Positions 44,530-55,245 of a stretch of 64,000 nucleotides of DNA are shown here, piece after piece (the first letter of the stretch is position 1; the number at the start of each line of letters is the position of its first letter). The notes under the pieces are model-generated. The model saw only the letters and a list, made by a program, of their open reading frames with translations. It made no database searches and was not told the origin of the DNA. Origin of the DNA: Gnetum montanum (lineage: Eukaryota; Streptophyta; Gnetopsida; Gnetales; Gnetaceae); the NCBI GenBank assembly GCA_015680685.1, contig MNCI01003975.1:953748-1017747 (forward strand), read 5' to 3'. The position numbers and the translations under genes are program-made.

Positions 44530-46784
44530 CCCACAACTACACCCTTTACTATTAGTAGTGATGCATGGATTCTTCTGTCTCTCCACAATGCTAGATTCAT
44601 CACTTATATTAGGTGTTGGAGTAATGATGGATTTTTTCCCTTGCATAGGATTGAAATACATTGGTCATGAAAGGAAGGGTGTTGCACTTGATTTTCATTG
44701 TGTTGGTTTGGATGAGTTAGTAGGTCCATGAGTGTTGTGCTTATGCATAGAAACCATCCTAAAGAAAGGACATTTTTGAGAGTGTGGTGGAGATCTACTA
44801 GCATTATCATTTTTGTGTATGTTCATAGCACAAGTGGCATTCTCTCATTAATGTTGTGGTGTTGAACCTTCCTGTGTTGTTGGTGGTGACATATGATGAA
44901 CAGAAGTATGAGAATATTGAGGATATGATGGAGGGTGAGAGGTGTGAGGTGGTGATCCTTCAAGATATGTCATGGATTGATGATATTCAGGAGAGTGGTA
45001 GTAGTGATTTGAAGAAGAGGAAGTAGAACTAGGTAGGGAGACAAGTTGTTGAATGTAATAGCCATATAGGTCTAGCTGGCAGTAAGGGTGGTGTTGGTTT
45101 GATGATGGTCTCCCCCATGACTGTGGGTTTTGCCACTACGTTTGATCATAGTTTTGAAGCTAACAAGAAGTCCCACTTGGATAGTATAGTTTATTGTAAG
45201 ACTATCTATGATTACCTTATGAGAAAGGTAATTTTCTAGGCATTTTCTTTTGTATGAACTTGGGATTCAATGCAAAGGCCCAATACTCATGTAGATGTAA
45301 CATGACTAGGTAATAGCCCTTTCAATGGTCATATAGACAAATGTCACATCCATCTTCTTCTAAAGCTATTTTCCTTTTTTTTCTAATTAGTATTTTTACC
45401 TATCTCTTGGTTCTTTTTCCTTCTTTTGTTATGATCACTTGATTTGTTTTGTGCTACTCTCTTCTCTATGGTTTTTACGCAAGTTGTAATTTTCTCATTT
45501 ATCCATTCCGATGTCTTATCTAACCTTGCTTCAAGCTCTTCGATAGAATTTTGTATTAACAAGGTTTATTGTAAAATCACCTCATCGAGAGTTGCCTCTT
45601 TTTCTTGATCATAGATATGGACCCTCTTCTTATGAAGAGTTGGGTCCCAGTGATATTTCTCAACATACTCTCATTTACATAGCTCTCCTTCTTCTTTTGC
45701 CACATGCTTGACTAGCCTTTGAATTTAATGGGTTCCTAGTTCATATAATTGACCTTGAGCATAGATCCCAAGGGTCTCCCTCATTTGACTATGAAGCCCA
45801 TCTATGATGTAGAAAATTTTCTCTTCTTGAGAGAAACCATGGCTTGGGCATTTATTCAGTAGAGAATAGTATCTATCTAGGGCCATATCCAAGGGTTCAT
45901 TTTGTTCTTGTTTCCATATTTGGATTTGTTTCCTGAGGTTGGATACCCTCACATAGGTTTGGTATTTCTCATTGAAGAGTTCCAACATTGTGGACCACTA
46001 ACAGATTGAATTTGGTTTCAATGATCTATGCCACACTTCAACTTTGTCTATTAGTGTCCTAGGAAAGATCTTAAGCTTTTTCCATCCACTTTCAATGTTT
46101 TGTAAGATTCAGGCATCATGGAAGGCTCGCAAATGATGTTGTGGATCAAAATCATAGCCTCCTATGAATTTAGGGATGTTATTCATATCAAGCACTTTGA
46201 TGCGACTTTCCTTGTGATGCCTATGGAGTATTTTAACTATCTTTATAATTTGCATCATGCTCTTAGTGGCCAAAAAGGGTTCACTATCATTAGACATGTC
46301 ATGGTGAAAATTTCAAATTCTATTTATATGATTGTGATGATTTTTTCTACACTCATTTTGATGTCTTTGATTTTACTCTTAGTTTCGATTTCTATTTTTA
46401 TTTGAACCCCATAGTGGAGCTCTATCTCTATACCTATGTTCATTTTTTTTCAAAACTAGATGTTGAAGAGGAAGAGGAAGATGAAGAATTGGGAGAGTTA
46501 CCATTGCTTATATAGTGTTCCCCATGGTTTCTTGATTTATCTTTTCTATGTTTTGAGGAGGTCCTAGGCCTTAAGACCTCCTCTGATCTAGGACTTACTT
46601 CATCTTCTCTAGGATTGTCTACCTTGGGTGAATGTAGTCCTTGAATGTAGTCAAGATGATCATGAACATATTAAACCCCTGCATGAGGTTGGTCACTCTA
46701 ATTTTCTTCAGTATATATCTCATTTATTCTCCAATGAATGTTCTCTTCATATAATGCATTATCTCTTCCTTGTGAAAGAGACAT
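44530..46784 (-). pseudogene. Gag of truncated gypsy element, fused to protease tail
   Basis: ATG at 46784 (SLSQGRDNALYEENIHWR) matches the gag starts at 774 and 13255. Core blocks: RRHHKESRIKVLDMNNIPKF-like (46230-46150), LELFNEKYQTYVRVSNLRKQ (45988), FYIIDGLHSQMRETLGIYAQ. After it a knuckle region (GCDICLYDH) near 45350, then a Ser/His/Pro-rich tail with QKCPFF near 44760. At the end, NPCITTNSKGCSCGPK resembles the end of the protease frames (VPCIMYSDIGCNC in the sister), so the protease core is deleted. One frameshift lies between 46297 and 46784, with many stops. The element ends abruptly near 44500 against the plus-strand Tat-like gag. Confidence 0.8.
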
Positions 46785-46890
46785 TTTTGTTAGTTAATGA
46801 TGTGTGTGACTTAATATTTTCTAAAAGATAAATCATTGATGCAGTTATAGTGATCGTGTATGATATAACTAATCTAGATAACTAGCACCA

Positions 46891-46908
46891 TCCTTGACAA
46901 TGGTGCCA
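46891..46908 (-). other. Primer binding site, tRNA-Asp type
   Basis: Minus strand TGGCACCATTGTCAAGGA, one base from LTR E. Confidence 0.8.
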
Positions 46909-46909
46909 A

Positions 46910-47850
46910 TGATGAGTAATGAGGTACCCCCTATGCCCAACCATACGAATCACAAGCGCTCATGCATGATCTAGTCGAATTTCATGGATGGGACTAGTTG
47001 TGCATCTAGATTGCTAAGCATTGATCGCATTTTTCTATCTTCCTACTTGGACTAGTGGTAGCTTTGTCATGTATGGTTTAGTCTAGAGTAAGGCATATGA
47101 TTCTTAATGTTGTTTTGACCTTATGCTGCTCCTAATGATAATGGAGAAATCAATTATTTAAACTAATTAACAATGGAAATTAAAGTATAAACTAGCCTAC
47201 AGGTGATGAGTGTTCGTTTCCAACTTGTTGTACACATCTTGACCCCACTACTGGGATTACCAAGTGCTATGCTACTGGGTGAACTAAGTAATAACACTAC
47301 TGGTATTACCAAGTGAATATGTGTTTACACTCAAAACTAGTGGCACTCATTCTACCAATTCATTAACATGCATGGAAACATAAATATTAACTAAGTACAT
47401 AAAACATAAATTGCATGGAAAGTAAATTTAATTTAAGTCAAAGTGCTTCAATGAATAACAATCAATCTTGATCTTATTACCATTCATGGAATGTATCTAA
47501 GTACATTGCCACTTGAATAAGATGCCATACAAGTAACTCAGATCCACACTACGAGAACTCATTGACTATTCCCTAAGACTACGAAATAAAATTGCAAGTG
47601 TTCGACTACTCTATTGATGAAAGAATGTCAATACAGAGTGGAAGCATGTGTATTTATAGGTGAAAATAGACACTACATCAATGGGGCCACATCAATGCAT
47701 CATTTCATGTGTCGATGGGGCCTAGTCAACATAGCTACTTTGAAGTGGTTGTGTCGAGGTAGTTATGTCAAAGCGATTGCATTGAAGTGGTTTCCTCGAA
47801 GCAACTACATCGAAGAGGCTATGTTGATGCAACCAACTAATGCTTCATCA
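46910..47850 (-). mobile_element. 5' LTR of truncated gypsy element (LTR E)
   Basis: 941 bp from TGATGAGTAATGAGG to TGCTTCATCA. R/U5 contains two copies of ACTGG(G/T)ATTACCAAGTG, and the whole resembles LTR F closely. U3 carries a 14-bp array with TCGA-like cores instead of GATATC. Confidence 0.9.
47653..47850 (-). promoter_or_regulatory. U3 promoter with 14-bp TCGA-like array
   Basis: Cores TCAA, TTGA or TCGA lie at 47678, 47692, 47712, 47726, 47740, 47754, 47768, 47782, 47796, 47810 and 47824. All steps are 14 bp except one of 20. The TATA box is at 47658-47653, and the six-base window around the first core begins 18 bp beyond it. Confidence 0.6.
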
Positions 47851-48211
47851 CAAATTTTTTAAGAAAGGTAATCTTTTTCTTAAAAGAGATAGAACTTCTA
47901 ATTAAATAGGTTCAGAAATAAGCTTTCTTCTATGTGGTTAAGCTCATATCAAGTCATAGATTTCATTGGCCCTAGTGTTTACAAAGTTACAAATTTGTAA
48001 GAAAACAAACTATATGGGAATTTTAATACATCTCATTTAAATCATTTCTACTCAAGTGTTCTGTATGGACATATTATAGTTTCTTAGTTTCATGCTTTCT
48101 TCTAATTTTTTTCTTTTTTCATGCATTTCATGTGTATATAGTTGTATTTGCATATTTTCTTTGCATTTTCATATTCATTTCTATACATAATTAATTTTTC
48201 ATGGTATGTAT
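47851..48211. other. AT-rich flank, no gene seen
   Basis: T-rich single-copy-looking sequence between LTR E and the TG microsatellite. Confidence 0.4.
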
Positions 48212-48212
48212 A

Positions 48213-48223
48213 TGTGTGTGTGT

Positions 48224-48255
<32 letters not shown>

Positions 48256-48256
48256 A
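48213..48256. repeat. (TG)n microsatellite
   Basis: About 22 TG units with one A interruption. Confidence 0.95.
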
Positions 48257-48280
48257 TAATCTATATGATAAAAATAATAT

Positions 48281-48400
48281 GTTAGCCTAGTGGTAAGACT
48301 CTTGATTTAAAAGCTTCAAGTGATGGGTTCAATTCTGGTAGGCAATGATGAGTTGTAAAATTCAAATTAAATTATATTAAAATTCTTTTAGAATTCCAAA
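48281..48400 (+). mobile_element. Possible tRNA-derived SINE
   Basis: An RNA polymerase III A box (TAGCCTAGTGGT, 48283-48294) and B box (GGTTCAATTCT, 48326-48336) sit 31 bases apart, as in tRNA-derived promoters. The tRNA-like head ends near GGTAGGC (48338-48344) and is followed by an unrelated AT-rich body. It could equally be a decayed tRNA gene; no clean acceptor stem was found. No flanking duplication was identified. Confidence 0.5.
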
Positions 48401-48719
48401 ACCCCCTCCCAATAGTCCATTTGATCATTTGAATGGATAGTGTTTGGATCACCACAATACTGTTTGTTACTAATGCAAAAATAATATTTTATATTATTCA
48501 TGTTATATCATATTTTCTCTTATTAAGGTATAAATTCTTCTTTATATGATATGTTTAAATAATTCTATGATTATTCCCAACTTAGTTCAAAAGATAATAT
48601 TTTTGATAGTCATGTTGGATTATGAAGGATGAGATTTATGCTAACTTATTATGTTATTATCGTGGTCATGTGACTACATGACATGTGAAGTTAAGAGAAT
48701 GGTTAGCCATAATTACTAT
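48401..48719. other. AT-rich stretch, no gene seen
   Basis: No coding or structural signal recognised. Confidence 0.4.
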
Positions 48720-48965
48720 CTAATCAGCAAAACCTATGATGGCATCATTGAAAGTTATGATTTAGTGAAACCAGGATGATATTAGCAGAATTCATGATTA
48801 TGTTAGTGAAACCATGGAATCCAATGGAACCATGGTGATATCAATGGAACCCATGATGATGTTAGAGGAACCATTAAACCCAATGGACTCATAATGATGT
48901 TAGTGGAATCCATGATGCTATAAGCTAAACCATGGAACCAAGTTGAACCATGATGACATTAACAA
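48720..48965. repeat. Imperfect tandem repeat, about 20-bp unit
   Basis: TTAGTGGAACCATGATGATG-like units recur; TTAG starts at 48762, 48782, 48803, 48862 and 48900. GAACCATG and GATG words fill between them. Several units are degenerate. Confidence 0.65.
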
Positions 48966-50368
48966 AATAAATATTATGTAATCATTAAAGATAAGATCAT
49001 ATTAACATGATGGATAATTAAACATTACTAAAATTGATTATTATCTTTGGGGAAACTACTTAATACCTTTTGATAATCCCTGCATTGAAGATGTTACACA
49101 AGATGCTTATGAAATGAAAGGAGAATCGTTAGTAAGATAATCCACTTACATTTCATAGAATACTTTTTTTGGTGTTCTAATATTTTTATCTAAGAAAAAT
49201 ATTTTGTTCCTCTAACATTTAACTATCTTCAAAATAATTACATATTAATATTAGTAAAATGTTAGTTTTCCAATTTTTTTAATGAACAAGTGATATTGTT
49301 TACATCAATTTTTTTGTTGAAGGTATGAAATAAAAAGATCAAAAGAGTAAAATGGGTAGTGAATGTGAATGATAAGGAAAACTAAGCTCCAAAAGATAGA
49401 ATCTATTTGTAGAATAGTGGGGTTCAATACTAAGGGGACAAAAGTGGAACTAGACAAAAACTAGGATCTTCCAAAACTTTCAGGCCTTCATTGTCCAAAC
49501 CTTAGAGCCTCATTTTATAGTATCAATCTTGATTTTAAAGATTGATTTCAATTTGTAAAAAACTAGGAAGACGATATTAAAGTTGATTCCCACTTCAACT
49601 AGATGTTTTATTAGTAACTTCAGCAAATTAGAAGATCTAGCACCAAACTTGTTGGAAGAGGTGTACCTTTTAGATGTATGGCTAGGCAAGCTTGTGCAGG
49701 TAGATAAAATTTGAAGCTTGATTTGGAGCTAAGTAATCTTTGCACTTTTTGTTCTAGTTTTATCATTGGTATACATGTATGATGTTATTCTAGTTGTTAT
49801 CATAATTTTCATTATGAGGAACTATTACTAGTTGTGACATAAAGAGAATTTAGTAAGAGTTAATGTTCTATCTATACTTTGTCCTCATTATATTTGATCC
49901 CTTGTATTGTCATTATATTTCATAATATTAAATTTATAAGTTTTATCCTTTGTTGCATACAAAAGTTATCCTAGTTTACTATCATTGGTACCATTTTTAT
50001 CATATATTATTTACTATTCATTTCAGAATCCATTTTTTAAAGATTTGGTTTATGTTGCATTTTGATATACATTTTTTAAGGCTCCAAATTTGTTTGAAAT
50101 ATGCTTCAAAATTTAGTACTACTCAGTATCAATCATTTTAATTTCTCATTTAGTACTTTTAACTCTAGTTTGTTCATATTTTGTCAACAAATTAGATTTG
50201 TTATTTTATTTGGGTATAGAAACTATATGTTGTTACACTAGTTTTTCCTTCCTAAATTAATCAACATCTTGTTCTATTATTATTACTATTATAATAATCT
50301 TAAAGATTATTTTATAGAATTAATTTTTGGTTGAATTCATTTAAAGTTAAATATCATATCTTCCTTAC

Positions 50369-50447
50369 TAGTTGAGACTATTTCTGAGTTTCTATATCTA
50401 TATGGAAGATACCCTAGGCAATAGTCTTCTAAAAGGAGTTTTCAAAG
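50369..50447 (+). repeat. Dispersed repeat, copy 2
   Basis: CTAGTTGAGACTATTTCTGA, TTTCTATATCTATATGG, AATAGTCTTC; aligns with 35063-35140. Confidence 0.6.
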
Positions 50448-51599
50448 AGTATTTTTTGGAATCCTAAATTTACATGTCAAAAAATATATTATGGTAGAAA
50501 GGATTAGATATTCTAGGTTTCACCAAGTGCTTGGCATCATAGCATTATGGTGTAACATTATTGCATTACTAGATTAAGTGATTGTAAGTGACCAAGTGAC
50601 GAAAAGATATTTGAGACATGCCATTTTTGTACTTATTTATTAAATATATTTTTGAAGATAGTAAAACTTCTAATGTTTAAATGTGTTATTGAAATTTTGT
50701 TATGTCATGATGAGTTCATTTTATATAATTTTTCTTTTAATAGTTTAATATGTCTTTTTTTGTTCTAAAATTGACACTATTATTATTGTTGTTTTCATCA
50801 GGAAATATGATTTTGTTTTGGAAACTGAACAATTCAATTTTAGTTACATGTAATACTTGTTTAAATAAAATGAACAATATTAAAATAAAAAATTAGTATT
50901 TAAATAGATAAATTTTATATTTCATCAATGTTATAATATGTTTATTAGCGTTCATAAGTGAATAAATTATATAATAGTTGCAACCCCAAATTTGCTTCAA
51001 AATAAATTAAAGGATTATGAAAAACTAGATTCAATATATAATAAATTTCTTTTTCTTCTTTTGAACTTGAAATATGCCATTTAAGGTAGTTTAGTTGTTA
51101 AGTCACTGAATCACATAAAAAGAAAAGATCTTGGAAAAGGTCTCAAATAAGAAAAAATATAGATTTTTATGCATCAGGGTATTGATATTAAGAATAATTT
51201 AACAATAATTATTACCTCATAGTTAAGTTTAATCTAAACTTAACTAAATGTATAGTTGAGTTATAAGAGGATATAGTGTTAACAATAGGAAGTGCATTAA
51301 TAGTAAGTATTAAATTAGGAACTAAGGAAATTTCAAAGTTTTGATTTCCAAAAGTTAAGAAGCATTAACTCTATTACTAGGAAGGTAAAATCGAGTGTTT
51401 ACTTTATGTTAACTTTTTTTAAGGCTTGATTATGAAAGAATATATTTAAATGAAGCTAAACTTTCTCATGTTGGAATAATGCTAACAATAGTTAAGACTT
51501 AGTGTTAGCTCATTTAGCATTGTAAAGTATTAATGTTGAAGTAGGCATAAGAACAATAAATGTTGTAAAATGAAGGAAATTGTTCGGGGCTAATGCTAC

Positions 51600-51860
51600 G
51601 TGCTAGGTTAATGTCTAGTTGAAAATTTAACTTCCAATACTAATCTTTAATTGATCATGAATTTACATTATTAGGGATTTAGCTAGAGTTGTTAGAAAAA
51701 TGTTAAGTTTAGAAGATAAAGAATATTGTTAGAAGCTAATGCTCAATGCTAGGTTGATATCTAGTTGAAAATTTAACTTCCAATACTAATCTTTAATTAA
51801 TCATGAATTTACATTGTTAAGGATTTAGCTAAAGTTGTTAGAGAAATGTTAAGTTTAAAA
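51600..51860. repeat. Local duplication in the TTAATG-rich region
   Basis: The phrase TTGAAAATTTAACTTCCAAT plus about 90 following bases (ACTAATCTTTAATTRATCATG, ATTTACATT..., GGATTTAGCTA) occurs at 51627 and 51759, 132 bp apart, with few differences. Confidence 0.75.
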
Positions 51861-53712
51861 GGAAAAGGATATTGAAGTGTAGTAACATCTAACAACATCT
51901 TAATGCTTATCGTTAGATGTTCATTAAATTGTAAATCATTTTCCAAGAAGGTTTAGAATAGCTAATGTCAAGCTTTAAGTTATTATCAAAGCAAGTTAAC
52001 AATAGTTAATGTTAGATCTTAACTTCTTGTTACTTTGAGTATGAGAATGAGACATCGACTTTAAATAAAAAATAAATATGCTAACAAAAAATGTAATGCT
52101 AGGCATTGTATAATTTTAAATAGAGTTTCTTATTAGCCATATTTAGCTTTTGGAAAAACATCAAATTAAGGAAAAAGTGCCAAGTATAATTTATAATTAT
52201 AATTTATTTGTAGTTAATACCATGCATTGATTTAGCATTAAGTCATTTGAAGAAAATGAAAGACTAACTTAAATTTTAATATATTGAGATGGAAATTATA
52301 TGTATTATTAATAATAGGCATTAAGAGATCATTAACTTTGAAATAATCTTAACATCAACCATACACTCCTCTTTAAATGTAACCTAAACAGCTAAATACT
52401 ATTTATCATAAAATAAAATTTAATGTATAAGAGCTAATGAAAGAAGAATGTTAATGTTGGTCATTAACTTTGTGTTAACTTAGTAGGCATTGATTTATAA
52501 GAGAAACTCAGGCCAAAGTTAAAATAGAAACAAGCTTAATAAGAAACTAGAAATTTTAAAGATCTTAAGCAAAGAAAAGATGTTAAGCACCAAGACATCA
52601 TTAAGTATCAAAGATAAAGCCAAAAATTAGAAACTTTAATATTAGAAACAAGCGATAATATAGCAATGATAATAAATTATAAACAATTTTCAAATGTTTT
52701 ATTCAATTTTGATAAATGCTAATAACTAGTTTTTAATGTTGCAATCTTAAAAATCATCAAAAACTAGTTGTCTTAAATCAATTACTTTTGATGCTAATCT
52801 TGGATGATGGGTTGTTGCAAACAAAGAAGCTTGATTTAGAATGAAGCCCATACTTTTTCAAGTATGTTTGGTTTAAAGAGAATGTAGTTTCTATTTAAGT
52901 TGTGGAGATAAATTAGAAATGTTGGAAAGATGCACTTTCTATTTTAGGATAAGAGTTAGGGAAGGGACAAGGAATGACCAACTAATAATTAGCCTAAGTC
53001 ATTAAGAATAGGTAAGTTTATGAAATTTTGAAAGAAATAGAATAAATTTCTTTTTAAAATTGTCATCATCAGTACTTATAGTAGTGCAATATTGGTACAT
53101 ATATTTTTGAATGTAGTGAGAGTGAGATAAGTTGTATTATTTAGTTGGATAAAGAAGGAAAATTTGCATTGGTAAAAGATCAAGATATAACTTCTAGTAG
53201 ATGATGGTTAATGACTAAGGGGTCACCTTATAAGAGTGATTTAGATAGGGTGGATGTTTGGAAAGCTTTAATAGTCAAACACCAAAGTCCTAGTTTGACA
53301 AATTATGTCCCATACATCTATAGTTTTACAACAAGAAGTTTTTTTTGTTATGAGCTTAGTTAGGAAACAAGTGTATATAGAGTAGAGTGAAGAAATTCTT
53401 AGACATGTTTTTGATTTAAAAAGAAGCTTTTCATTGATTCAAGTAGGCTTTTAGACTTAAAAAATAAGAATTAAATCAATTTATACAAACTAAAAACCCT
53501 AATAAGTGGATTAAAAATCACTTAAAAATAAGGATATTAAGCCTCTACATCATATTGTAGTTGAACGATTATGGTCCTCATAGATAGGGCTAACAAAAGT
53601 TATGATAGGCTGAAATACTTACATTTTTTATGAAATTATCATAAAAGGTGAAATATATGATTTTGTAAAATACATAGTAGAAAATATTAAAGATGAATTA
53701 GGATAATTTCTC

Positions 53713-53919
53713 ATGCCTAAAGAATCAAGAAAGGGATACAACACCATAGATTGCATATTTTATGTGGATGAGATAAGAGCTATAACAAAATTTTTAGTGG
53801 GAGGGCATTATGAGAGTCTTTTAAAGAAAATTTTTGATTGTCCTAGCCTTGCCTATAGATTTATAAAAGATTTGATTACTGAGCTAGATATTATTAGGAA
53901 AGGAGATCAAGATATATAA
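53713..53919 (+). other. Short open frame of unknown origin
   Basis: 68 codons (starts PKESRKGYNTIDCIFYVDEI, ends DLITELDIIRKGDQDI) that read like a fragment of real protein. The balanced composition is unlike the AT-rich filler around it. No family recognised; no start context or neighbouring gene supports it as functional. It may be transposon debris. Confidence 0.3.
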
Positions 53920-54059
53920 TCTTGTATGAGGCCCCCACCATCATGCATTAATCCCTCAAACCATTATTGAAAATATACGAAGAGCTAGAGGTAATGTGGT
54001 AAATTGAGAAGATGATAGTTGTGATAGTAATTCCTAGTAACATTAAAAGTTAAATAATG

Positions 54060-55245
54060 GCTATAGTGACTACCGAGGATGCCCATTCACCCTCATCATC
54101 CTTGCCTTATCCCAACAAAGTAGGATTAGCTACATGAATTTTCTTCATTATTTGCCTCCATGAAGGGTTAGATCTTTGTTTATTTTTAATTTCTTTAAAT
54201 CTTCTTCATCCATTCTTTTCACATGTATTTTTGGTCTTCCTTTTAGTGGCTTTCTTAGAATAGTGATGTTACAATCTTTTCTTATAGGCTTGTTATGTGA
54301 TCTTATTTGCATATGCTTAAACTAACTAAGATATCATTCTTGTAACTTATCTAAAATAAAAGCCATTCCAAGTCTTTCTCTAATGTCTATATTGAGTAGT
54401 TTATCTCTTCTAGTAAAATTTAACACTTATTGAAGAATTCATAGATATGTTATATTGATTTTTTATTCATATCTCTTTTATACTGCTAAACATTTAGCAT
54501 CATATAAGATAACAGGCCTTATTTTTATTCTATAAAATTTTCCTTTGGATTTATTAGCATTTTTTATTTTAACCATCCTACATCAATCTTATTTCTTATA
54601 TCTTTATTAATCTCATTGTCTAATTGGAGCATTGATCCTAGCTAGTAGAACTGATTGTAGTGATGAACTTTTAGCCTTGAATAATCATTTCTATCTCATC
54701 ACTATTTTTGTTATTAATTACATTCCACATATTATTACTTTTGCTAATTTTTAAGCCTTTTGAATTCTACAACATGTCTTTACTTTTCCATTGTAGAAGC
54801 AATATTTTCTAGTGTTGTATCCACCAATACAATATCATCTACAAGTAACTTATACCAAGAAAAAGTATCTTGTATTTCCTTTGTTAATTCTTCTATAATA
54901 ATGACAATAAGTACAAGCTCATTATAAACCCTTGATGTAGATCTACTATGATTGGAAAATCAGATGTGGCTCCATAAGCTATTCTAATTTTAGTGGTAAC
55001 GTTTTCTTATATGCCTTGAATTATGTTAATATATTTATTAGGGATGTTTTTTCTTCATAAGGCCCACCAAATAATATCTTTAATTACTCTATCATATGCT
55101 TTTTCTAAGTCAATGAAGATCACATGTAGATTTTCTTTATGTTTTCTAATTTTTTTCATCAATTATTATATTAAGAAAATAGCCTCTATAGTAGATGTTC
55201 CTAGCATAAATCCAAATTGATTTTATAATTTTATTATTTCAAGTT
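54060..55245 (-). pseudogene. LINE (RTE-like) reverse transcriptase, 5'-truncated
   Basis: Read leftwards: QFGFMLGTSTIEAIFLI, LHVIFIDLEKAYDRVIKDII, WALWRKNIPNKYINIIQGI, VTTKIRIAYGATSDFPIIVD, LHQGFIMSLYLL. Then the active-site block LLVDDIVLVDTTLENI (FADD in most relatives). The C-terminus reads RERLGMAFILDKLQE, GRPKIHVKRMDEEDLKKL, ending near TTGTTGGGATAAGGCAAGG at about 54115-54095. This order matches plant RTE-clade LINEs. No endonuclease domain remains, so the copy is 5'-truncated at about 55245, as LINE insertions often are. Several frameshifts and stops. The enzyme copies its own RNA at the nicked target. Confidence 0.85.

Larger units (their letters stand above)
48966..53600. other. AT-rich stretch without a supported gene
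   Basis: No domain was recognised in any frame. 50369-50447 is the second copy of the dispersed repeat at 35063. 51220-52800 is dense in TTAATG, GTTAAC and AATGCTA words, like 2470-2830. Within it a near-duplicate of about 110 bp starts GAAAATTTAACTTCCAATAC at 51627 and 51759. Confidence 0.45.

Noticed and set aside
48213-48256. TG run as a regulatory element
   Set aside because: A plain dinucleotide microsatellite is sufficient explanation.
53713-53919. Endogenous pararetrovirus fragment
   Set aside because: No movement protein, coat zinc finger or reverse transcriptase motif nearby; origin left open.
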